A stretch of 5,439 nt of DNA from Bacteroidota bacterium (GTDB lineage Bacteria > Bacteroidota > Bacteroidia > AKYH767-A > JABDAW01). Below, piece by piece: positions 1 to 5,096 of the stretch (positions within the stretch are counted from its first letter, which is position 1; each line of letters starts with the position of its first letter). The translations under genes and the position numbers were made by a program. The notes under the pieces were generated by a model, which worked only from the letters and a program-made list of their open reading frames with translations, was not told where the DNA came from and did not search any database. The stretch lies in contig JAHEYM010000528.1 of the NCBI GenBank assembly GCA_023251595.1, positions 1 to 5,439 of the forward strand, read 5' to 3'.

Positions 1-1
1 C

Positions 2-1861
2 AAGGCATGGTGGTTTGATTTCAGTTCTGTTACAGCAATCGGTGATTATTACATTAACGATCCGACAAGTAATAAAAGATCATACACATTTCGAATTGCC
101 GATGACGTTTACAACGATGCTTTAAAAGCTGCATTGCACTCCTATTACACGCAACGTTGCGGCACTCCGAAAACTGCTACATTCGCTGGAAGCAATTATA
201 CCGATGTTACTTGTCACGAAGGAGCATTGCAGGATTTGGATTGTCGCGATGTTACCAATCCTTCCAATACTTTATTGGCAAAAAATCTTTCCGGCGGTTG
301 GTATGATGCGGGCGATTATAATAAATATGTGAATTTCACTTGGGCGGCATTGGATTATTTACTCGATGCTTACGAACAAAAACCCGCAGCATTCGGCGAT
401 GCGAATAATATTCCTGAAAGTGGAAATGGAACTTCCGATATTCTCGACGAAGCAAAATGGGAATTGGATTGGTTGTTGAAAATGCAATTGTCGAATGGAT
501 CGGTGCTGATGAAAGTTTCGACTTTGGGATTTACAAGTGGAACTCCGCCATCAACAGAAACCGACCAACGTTTGTACGGAGCCGCCTGCTCTTCTTCGAC
601 GCGCACAGTTGCAAGTGTATTCGCGCACGCAGCAATTGTTTTCAGAGCGCAAAGTATTGCGACCATGATCGCTTATGGCGATTCCTTATTGGTTCACGCG
701 CAATTGGCATGGACATGGTTGCAGAACAATCCCGGATATTCAAATTATGCAAATACCGGATTTTCAAGTGCAAATCCGGAAGTGAACAATTACGAGCAGG
801 ATGCCCGTTCATTTACAGCTGCAGTTTATTTATATGCCGCAACCGGAAATACAACTTATCGCACTTATGTAAATTCAAATTACACCAACATTCAACCCAT
901 CCAATGGACGTATTGGTATCCGTTTGAATCTGTTGTTCAAAATGCCATGTTATATTATTGTACAACTCCGGGTGCAACTGCCGCAACTGTAAATGCGATA
1001 AAGGCAAATTGCATTTCTGCTGTTTCAGCAAACAATACCGATTTACTTCCCGCCTACACAGCCAATACAGATGCCTACATGGCTTACTTAAAGGATAATG
1101 ATTATCAATTCAACAGCAATGAATACAAAGCGGAAACGGGATCGATTTATACAAACATGAATCGGTACAATCTGGATGTTCCGAATCAAACGAATTACAG
1201 AAATGCTGCAGAAGGGTATGTTCATTTTTTCCACGGCATGAATCCCGAAGGAAATTGTTTTCTCACCAATGCAAATTCATTCGGTGGAGAAAAATTCACC
1301 ATGCAGATTTATCACGGTTGGTTCGGCGATGGGACAATTTATGATTCAACTGCCAGTTACATCGGACCGCCTCCGGGATATGTTCCCTGTGGAATAGATT
1401 ATTTTTATACCCCCGATGCCGCTTATACGGGTCCACCCATTGCTCCACCAATGAATCAGCCCGTGCAGAAATCCTACAAAGATTGGAATACTTCATGGCC
1501 AGAAAATTCATGGCAATGTTCTGAAGTTGGAATTTATACGGAAGCTGCGTACATAAAATTAATTTCCATGTATGCCGATACTTTTTCTGTTCCAACATCA
1601 AGTCAAAATAGTTCTCTAGTGGAAAATAATTGGTTTGTTTATCCGAACCCATCCGTCAATTCAATTACCGTTTCCGGAAATCAAAATGAACCAACCATAT
1701 TCGAACTTTATGATTTGACAGGAAAACTTGTTTTGGAAAAAGAAACTTTCGCAGGAGAATCCATTTCGGTGAAAAACCTTGCCCCCGCAATTTATTTTTG
1801 CATTTTCAGAAATAAGAATGAAATAATTGGAACTCAGAAAATTTCGATTGTACGGCCGTAA
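2..1861 (+). CDS. Secreted GH9 glycoside hydrolase (endoglucanase-type) with T9SS sorting domain, 5'-truncated
   Basis: This frame is open from the window edge, so the true start lies upstream; 619 residues are visible. Residues 1-45 (FDFSSVTAIGDYYINDP, then SYTFRIADDVY) match the end of the Ig-like domain that precedes many bacterial GH9 domains. The catalytic domain follows: GGWYDAGDYNKYV carries the paired aspartates D102 and D105 (D105 the expected base of this inverting family), NIPESGNG and DILDEAKWELDWLLKMQ are typical GH9 segments, FHGMNPEGN (410-418) matches the late NP.G motif, and E508 in CSEVGIYTEAAY is the likely acid. Family knowledge predicts hydrolysis of beta-1,4-glucans or related glycans; the substrate cannot be read from sequence. 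Residues about 541-619 (FVYPNPS, LYDLTGKLV, LAPAIYF) form a type A T9SS sorting domain, so the enzyme should be exported by Sec, then passed through T9SS to the surface or medium. An internal TTG at 134 is not the start, because conserved sequence precedes it. Confidence 0.95.
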   Translation, partial: KAWWFDFSSVTAIGDYYINDPTSNKRSYTFRIADDVYNDALKAALHSYYTQRCGTPKTATFAGSNYTDVTCHEGALQDLDCRDVTNPSNTLLAKNLSGGWYDAGDYNKYVNFTWAALDYLLDAYEQKPAAFGDANNIPESGNGTSDILDEAKWELDWLLKMQLSNGSVLMKVSTLGFTSGTPPSTETDQRLYGAACSSSTRTVASVFAHAAIVFRAQSIATMIAYGDSLLVHAQLAWTWLQNNPGYSNYANTGFSSANPEVNNYEQDARSFTAAVYLYAATGNTTYRTYVNSNYTNIQPIQWTYWYPFESVVQNAMLYYCTTPGATAATVNAIKANCISAVSANNTDLLPAYTANTDAYMAYLKDNDYQFNSNEYKAETGSIYTNMNRYNLDVPNQTNYRNAAEGYVHFFHGMNPEGNCFLTNANSFGGEKFTMQIYHGWFGDGTIYDSTASYIGPPPGYVPCGIDYFYTPDAAYTGPPIAPPMNQPVQKSYKDWNTSWPENSWQCSEVGIYTEAAYIKLISMYADTFSVPTSSQNSSLVENNWFVYPNPSVNSITVSGNQNEPTIFELYDLTGKLVLEKETFAGESISVKNLAPAIYFCIFRNKNEIIGTQKISIVRP

Positions 1862-1877
1862 TTATAGATTTTGAAAA

Positions 1878-3059
1878 ATGATAAACGATAATAGTTTATT
1901 TTCTTATTCTCAATTTAAGGAACAGAAAAACATTCTCCCATATACTATTGAGAACAAGGATCAATATTATTTTGACTTACAAAACATTGAGCATAGTTGG
2001 ACGGGGCGATTAGATTTAATGTTTTCTAATCAATTTTTTGAAGAGGCTGTGCAGCTTTTAACTAATGCAATAGTTCTATTTGAAAAAGGATATTTCGATT
2101 GTGCTTTTTATAGTTTAAGACAGTCACTTGAAATTTGCACTACTGTAATATATTTTGCAGACGATTCTGAACCTCAAAGAAATGATGAGATGAATAAGTG
2201 GAGAACACAAAAACGATTTCCTATGCATGGACAAATGTTGGCTGAGCTGGAAAAAAGGAAAAGTGTTTTTTCTGAAATCAGACAAGCAATGTCTCAGTAT
2301 TTCGATGAAATAGAAGAATCAAAACAAAAATTAAATAAGTACGTACATAAGCAAGGATTTGACAAGTTCTACGTTAATAGAAACAACTGGTTAAATTTCA
2401 AGAAAGATGATCAAAGAATAAAAATACTTTCAGACTTCGAATCATTTTTGATAAAGAGTATGGGTGCTGTTGCCGTTTTCCGATTAGCAATTGATCCATT
2501 CCCTTTACTCCTTTTAGATGAAGCTATTTATAATAGAACTGGTCAGTTGATGACAGAAGGTTATTCTGAAGATTTTGTAAATAAATATATAGGGCAAATC
2601 CACATTGAGGCTTATAAAAAAACCGAGCTTTACAAAAGTCATTACGATGGAATCATTGGAGAGGAAGAAATGTTACCCGCAGTAGTGAACTTGGTAAAGA
2701 ATGATTATATTGATAGAAGAACGCTCGGCGAAATTAATTCTCAAAAACATTTATTAGGCCAAAATGAATTAATCGCTGTATCCTTAGCTGAGTTTTCAGA
2801 CAACATTTCAAAAATATATTGCATCGGAGGATTTCATTGGTATATTACAAATACCAGATCAAAACGTACTTCAATGTCTTGGAGTAGTTCAGATTTTGAC
2901 ATATTTAAAAATGGTAGCGTGCAATATAATGTTCCATATGATGAAGCATATTTAAGCCAATTGAAAATATTAGAAGAGGACTATTATATTGAACACAATG
3001 AACAATTTAGTGATGAGGAAATTGTTGGACTTAACAAAATAGTTCGTGCCTTTGAATAA
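1878..3059 (+). CDS. Unrecognised 393-aa protein, possibly HEPN-like in its N-terminal half
   Basis: I do not recognise this protein. It has no signal peptide or convincing membrane segment, so it is probably cytoplasmic. Residues about 52-95 (EEAVQLLTNAIVLFEKGYFDCAFYSLRQSLEICTTV, given here only as a span) read as two amphipathic helices ending in an SLRQSLE turn, and KYVHKQGF lies at 154-161. Helices with an early Arg and a later His are reminiscent of HEPN or DUF5677-type folds, but a true RxxxxH motif is not seen, so this is a weak inference. The C-terminal half (about 210-393) is acidic, with KIYCIGGFHWYI at 312-323 and a Ser-rich stretch at 332-338. Composition is more AT-rich than its neighbours (19/60 G+C at 2041-2100, against 33/60 in a GC-rich GH9 stretch at 541-600 and 26/60 at 5221-5280 in secA), and AGA arginine codons are frequent. 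The ATG at 1878 is only 16 nt past the GH9 stop; no Shine-Dalgarno or clear own promoter is visible. Lateral acquisition is plausible. Confidence 0.8.
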   Translation: MINDNSLFSYSQFKEQKNILPYTIENKDQYYFDLQNIEHSWTGRLDLMFSNQFFEEAVQLLTNAIVLFEKGYFDCAFYSLRQSLEICTTVIYFADDSEPQRNDEMNKWRTQKRFPMHGQMLAELEKRKSVFSEIRQAMSQYFDEIEESKQKLNKYVHKQGFDKFYVNRNNWLNFKKDDQRIKILSDFESFLIKSMGAVAVFRLAIDPFPLLLLDEAIYNRTGQLMTEGYSEDFVNKYIGQIHIEAYKKTELYKSHYDGIIGEEEMLPAVVNLVKNDYIDRRTLGEINSQKHLLGQNELIAVSLAEFSDNISKIYCIGGFHWYITNTRSKRTSMSWSSSDFDIFKNGSVQYNVPYDEAYLSQLKILEEDYYIEHNEQFSDEEIVGLNKIVRAFE

Positions 3060-3072
3060 TAAATGTTGAAGT

Positions 3073-3085
3073 TTATCTTAGATAA
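3073..3085. repeat. Short perfect palindrome TTATCT-T-AGATAA
   Basis: Six-base arms (3073-3078 and 3080-3085) flank a single central base, 14 nt after the stop of the 393-aa gene. It is too AT-rich and lacks a T-run, so it is a poor terminator. It could be an operator or chance; no function is assigned. Confidence 0.3.
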
Positions 3086-3105
3086 CAATCTTACGCAATT
3101 AGTAT

Positions 3106-3139
3106 ATTCGTAACTATTCGTACAAATTCGTAATTCGTA
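3106..3139. repeat. Four direct ATTCGTA repeats in the adenosyltransferase leader
   Basis: ATTCGTA occurs at 3106-3112, 3116-3122, 3126-3132 and 3133-3139. The first three start 10 nt apart, about one helical turn, and the last two abut. The array ends 5 nt before the ATG at 3145, so it replaces any ribosome-binding site and would lie in the mRNA leader if transcription begins upstream. From memory, short ATTCGTA-type repeats are common between genes in Bacteroidota, so this may be a genome-wide repeat family rather than a specific operator. Confidence 0.7.
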
Positions 3140-3144
3140 CAGCA

Positions 3145-3696
3145 ATGAAAATTTATACAAAGACCGGCGACAAAGGACAAACCTCACTCATAGGAGGCAC
3201 ACGTGTTACAAAAAATCATATTCGCATTGAAGCATATGGAACGGTTGACGAACTGAATTCCTGGATAGGACTTTTGCGTGATACCGTCACTGACAAAAAT
3301 GTAAATGCAATTCTCATTGAAATTCAGGATCGATTGTTCACCATCGGTTCCATCCTTGCTACCGATCCGGAAAAATCAAAAATGAAATTGCCGGAATTGC
3401 ACAAGGAAGATATTTTCAAACTCGAAAAGGAAATTGATGCGATTGATGCCATTGTTCCGCCGATGAAAAGTTTCGTTCTTCCCGGGGGGCATCCAATTGT
3501 TTCCCATTGCCATATCGCAAGATGCATTTGCAGAAGAGCGGAACGTTGCACCATTCATTTAACAGAAGAGTTTCCCGTAGAAGAAATCGTAATTCAATAT
3601 TTAAATCGTCTCTCCGATTATTTATTTATGCTCAGCAGAAAATTATCACATGATTTAGGCGCTGAGGAAATTCCGTGGAAACCGAGAATTCAGTAG
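3145..3696 (+). CDS. pduO: Cob(I)alamin adenosyltransferase, PduO type
   Basis: This 183-aa enzyme transfers the adenosyl group of ATP to cob(I)alamin, giving adenosylcobalamin and triphosphate, in the cytoplasm. The family signature is complete. The N-terminal ATP loop is YTKTGDKGQTSLIGG (residues 4-18). YGTVDELNSWIG (31-42) contains D35. SFVLPGG (109-115) places F110 where the PduO phenylalanine displaces the lower cobalamin ligand. ARCICRRAER (125-134) gives R126, R130 and E133, and QYLNRLSDYLF (151-161) supplies N154. Length matches the family (about 180-190 aa), and the fold is a trimeric helical bundle. In Bacteroidota the usual client would be methylmalonyl-CoA mutase, but none is in view. 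The start is fixed by MKIYTKTGDKG, the normal family N-terminus. A hairpin terminator begins at its stop codon, so it is probably the last gene of its transcript. The symbol is a family-type name; it is not part of a pdu operon here. Confidence 0.96.
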   Translation: MKIYTKTGDKGQTSLIGGTRVTKNHIRIEAYGTVDELNSWIGLLRDTVTDKNVNAILIEIQDRLFTIGSILATDPEKSKMKLPELHKEDIFKLEKEIDAIDAIVPPMKSFVLPGGHPIVSHCHIARCICRRAERCTIHLTEEFPVEEIVIQYLNRLSDYLFMLSRKLSHDLGAEEIPWKPRIQ

Positions 3697-3822
3697 GTGG
3701 TCAGCAGTTTGCGGTCAAAAAAAATGTGTCTTATTCCTGATTTGAATTTATAGGTTTAAAAAAACTATGGGTCAAATTCTGACCGCCGACTGTTAACCGC
3801 CGACTGCTGACCGCCTTTTTTT
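3696..3822 (+). terminator. Long-loop imperfect hairpin with T-run after the adenosyltransferase gene
   Basis: The arm at 3696-3715, overlapping the last base of the stop codon, pairs with 3796-3815 over 20 positions with two G-T wobbles (3698/3813, 3709/3802) and one mismatch (3710/3801). Seven T residues follow directly at 3816-3822. The loop is about 80 nt and contains a second small hairpin, GGTCA (3770-3774) with TGACC (3780-3784). Stem plus immediate T-run supports an intrinsic terminator, although so large a loop is unusual and a repeat-derived origin is likely. Confidence 0.6.
3782..3815. repeat. 14-base tandem repeat, about 2.4 copies
   Basis: The unit ACCGCCGACTGTTA (3782-3795) is followed by ACCGCCGACTGCTG (3796-3809) and a partial ACCGCC (3810-3815). 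These units make the right arm of the terminator hairpin, and the left arm at 3696-3716 is a diverged inverted copy. They are much more GC-rich than the surrounding spacer, which suggests an inserted or amplified intergenic repeat. Confidence 0.7.
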
Positions 3823-3909
3823 GTTCATATATCCCTAAATCCCTGATTCTCAGAAAAATAATCATTGGAAAAAAATTTTCATTCCACGTCGGACGGGTTC
3901 ATATATTTC

Positions 3910-3917
3910 TACTTTTG
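3910..3917 (+). promoter_or_regulatory. Bacteroidota -7 promoter element (TACTTTTG) for the DUF2795 gene
   Basis: TACTTTTG followed by CAG fits the phylum consensus TAnnTTTG exactly. No good TTTG or TTG -33 element lies at the usual 19-23 nt spacing; the nearest upstream TTG is at 3865-3867. Transcription would begin near 3925, leaving a leader of about 90 nt before the ATG at 4013. The rest of the 3823-4012 spacer is AT-rich and shows no gene. Confidence 0.65.
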
Positions 3918-4012
3918 CAGAAATTAAAAGTCCGCTAAAATCGTGGAGGCAGTCAAATAAGATTTTTCTGAATTCACCGTTTTAATTAACATCTAATAAA
4001 TCATTTTTCACT

Positions 4013-4234
4013 ATGTATTGGACACTAGAACTTGCATCATATCTCGAAGATGCTCCATGGCCTGCAACGAAAGAAGAGCTGATTGACTATGGCATTCGTT
4101 CCGGCGCACCTATGGAGGTGATCGAAAACCTTCAGGAAATTGAAGACGAAGGAGAATCGTACGAAACCATTGAGGAGATCTGGCCCGATTATCCAACAAA
4201 GGAGGACTTTTTCTTTAACGAGGACGAGTATTAA
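4013..4234 (+). CDS. Small acidic DUF2795-type protein
   Basis: This 73-aa protein matches the DUF2795 pattern: a short helix with a Tyr-Leu (LASYLEDAPWPATKEELIDY, residues 7-26), the core PATKEELI, then SGAPMEVIENLQEI (30-43) and a closing helix at YETIEEIWPDYP (50-61). The function of DUF2795 is not established; family members are small and helical. The protein is strongly acidic, ends in a Glu/Asp- and Phe-rich tail (FFFNEDEY), and lacks a signal peptide or membrane segment, so it is probably cytoplasmic. It has its own -7 promoter element about 95 nt upstream and a strong terminator 25 nt after the stop, so it appears to be monocistronic. No Shine-Dalgarno precedes the ATG, only an A/T-rich leader, as is usual in this phylum. 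Confidence 0.88.
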   Translation: MYWTLELASYLEDAPWPATKEELIDYGIRSGAPMEVIENLQEIEDEGESYETIEEIWPDYPTKEDFFFNEDEY

Positions 4235-4259
4235 GACATTTCGGTAATTACCTTAATCA

Positions 4260-4291
4260 GGGAGCTCAAAAGGTTCCCTTTTTTATTTTTT
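4260..4291 (+). terminator. Intrinsic terminator of the DUF2795 gene
   Basis: GGGAGC (4260-4265) pairs with GTTCCC (4273-4278), including one G-T wobble, around a 7-nt loop. The T-rich tract TTTTTTATTTTTT (4279-4291) follows. It lies 25 nt after the stop codon. A separate 10-base palindrome, GGTAATTACC, sits just upstream at 4243-4252 and has no assigned role. Confidence 0.85.
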
Positions 4292-4400
4292 GAGGTTTGG
4301 GTTTTGTTTGGGATGCTAGTATGGAAAGAGGTTTTGGGTAATGGCTTTTCAAAAACAATCTTACAATTTCAATTTTCAAATAGCCCAAAACTTTGTCCCA

Positions 4401-4423
4401 AGACTTCCCGAAGTCTCGAGACT
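4401..4423. repeat. Overlapping hairpin and 12-base palindrome
   Basis: AGACTTC (4401-4407) and GAAGTCT (4410-4416) form a perfect 7-bp hairpin with a CC loop. The right arm is also part of the perfect 12-base palindrome AGTCTCGAGACT (4412-4423). The two structures are mutually exclusive in single-stranded form. Confidence 0.7.
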
Positions 4424-4453
4424 GGCTTCCAAACCAAAACCTGTGCATTTTAC

Positions 4454-4482
4454 GGAATTGACGCTTTTTCACTGTCAATTCC
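4454..4482. repeat. Perfect 9-bp inverted repeat
   Basis: GGAATTGAC (4454-4462) and GTCAATTCC (4474-4482) are exact complements around an 11-nt loop (GCTTTTTCACT). No T-run follows, so it is not a canonical terminator. It could be a protein-binding site or an RNA stem in the leader of the gene at 4576. Confidence 0.65.
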
Positions 4483-4575
4483 ACCTGTTTCCATTGCATG
4501 ATTTGATCTTTTCGGAAACATTGGCAGATAAGACCTTGCGGAATGAAAATTGATGTGTAATTTCAATCACTCATT

Positions 4576-4941
4576 ATGTCAAAAAAATATAAACACGGGA
4601 AAACAAGTCTGCCACTGCTGGTAACACTGACTGGTTGTGTCTTGATGTTTGCGTGTATGAGCCCGGTTAATGCTACCGAAATCACGAAGCAGCTTTCTGT
4701 AAAGGGTTACGAACTTTCAAGACGAAATATAAAAGAACTTCATATAGTCGTAACGAATGCTCGTGAAGCAAAAAAGATTCTTGAAAGCCTTCATTTCACC
4801 GTTTCATCTCACGATTTTTCCAGCCTGAATGAATCAAATTTTATTGTCGGAAAAAATCTCTTTTCTTATGCTGAAATCTTCAGCAATTTCGTGAAGCGTT
4901 CTCACTACGAGAATCTTCGTTCCTGGCTAATGCGGGAATAG
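4576..4941 (+). CDS. Small exported protein of unknown function upstream of secA
   Basis: I do not recognise this 121-aa protein. Its N-terminus has a basic n-region (MSKKYKHGK), a hydrophobic stretch from about residue 11 to 29 and a plausible signal peptidase I site after VNA (31-33). LTGC (18-21) could instead be a lipobox, but hydrophobic residues continue past the cysteine, so I favour cleavage after A33. The mature part, KELHIVV then NAREAKKILESLHFTV (61-76), suggests a beta-alpha-beta unit, faintly like part of an ACT domain. The C-terminus is basic and aromatic (NFVKRSHYENLRSWLMRE). The ATG at 4576 is chosen because it gives a complete signal sequence; no Shine-Dalgarno is seen. It lies 155 nt before secA on the same strand. 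A membrane-anchored small protein or a secretion-monitor peptide are alternatives, neither proven. Confidence 0.7.
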   Translation: MSKKYKHGKTSLPLLVTLTGCVLMFACMSPVNATEITKQLSVKGYELSRRNIKELHIVVTNAREAKKILESLHFTVSSHDFSSLNESNFIVGKNLFSYAEIFSNFVKRSHYENLRSWLMRE

Positions 4942-5042
4942 CATACGCAGCAAGTGTAACATGATCAGAAAACTTTCCTTTTACTGAAAAGTCCTATTTC
5001 TTTTGATGTGCATTTGTCACAATTTCCCATTTGATAATTCCT

Positions 5043-5050
5043 TATTTTTG
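5043..5050 (+). promoter_or_regulatory. Candidate -7 promoter element (TATTTTTG) for secA
   Basis: TATTTTTG fits TAnnTTTG and lies 46 nt before the secA ATG. A TTTG that could act as -33 is at 5013-5016, but the 26-nt gap is longer than the usual 19-23. This would give a leader of about 40 nt and allow secA transcription independent of the gene at 4576. Confidence 0.5.
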
Positions 5051-5061
5051 AAACCCTTAAA

Positions 5062-5076
5062 AGAGGTTCTCCCTCT
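5062..5076 (+). promoter_or_regulatory. Small hairpin in the secA leader
   Basis: AGAGG (5062-5066) pairs with CCTCT (5072-5076) around TTCTC, ending 20 nt before the secA start codon. No T-run follows, so it is not a terminator. AGAGG is the only purine-rich, Shine-Dalgarno-like sequence near secA and it lies inside the stem. A role in controlling secA translation is possible but unproven. Confidence 0.35.
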
Positions 5077-5096
5077 GAAAATATCTTTTTATAGCC

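Larger units (their letters stand above)
4292..4575. other. Gene-free spacer dense in inverted repeats
   Basis: No convincing gene is present; open frames here lie in several frames and on both strands, overlap one another and resemble nothing known. The left part is G/T-rich and the right part C/A-rich, so they complement. GGTTTGG (4294-4300) pairs with CCAAACC (4429-4435), and TTGGGA (4308-4313) with TCCCAA (4396-4401). AGGTTTTGG (4329-4337) pairs with CCAAAACCT (4434-4442), while GTTTTGGG (4331-4338) can instead pair with CCCAAAAC (4384-4391). TGTTTCC (4486-4492) pairs with GGAAACA (4514-4520). The region could be a structured leader or small RNA, or a decayed palindromic element. No clear promoter is seen for the gene at 4576. 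Confidence 0.55.

Noticed and set aside
370..1652. Open frames opposite or out of frame within the GH9 gene (370-666 -, 457-927 +, 813-1031 -, 1296-1652 -).
   Set aside because: They are shadows of a frame that carries clear GH9 motifs throughout.
1864..1873. TAGATTTTG-like sequence just before the 393-aa gene as a promoter.
   Set aside because: It has one base too many for TAnnTTTG, lies only about 5 nt before the ATG, and the upstream TTG at 1848-1850 is too close.
3106..3139. CRISPR-like reading of the ATTCGTA repeats.
   Set aside because: The repeats are 7 bases with 0-3 base gaps, far too short for repeats and spacers, and no cas gene is present.
2984..3558. Minus-strand frames at 2984-3187, 3324-3554 and 3376-3558.
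   Set aside because: They lie opposite the 393-aa gene end and the adenosyltransferase, whose + strand translation is unambiguous.
4266..4553. Three overlapping open frames (4266-4499 on -, 4304-4501 and 4341-4553 on +).
   Set aside because: They overlap in different frames and strands within a palindrome-rich spacer, look like low-complexity translations, start inside or beside a terminator, and resemble no family.
4970..4995. Possible terminator after the gene at 4576 (ACTTT...AAAGT).
   Set aside because: The stem is only about 5 AT-rich pairs and no T-run follows.
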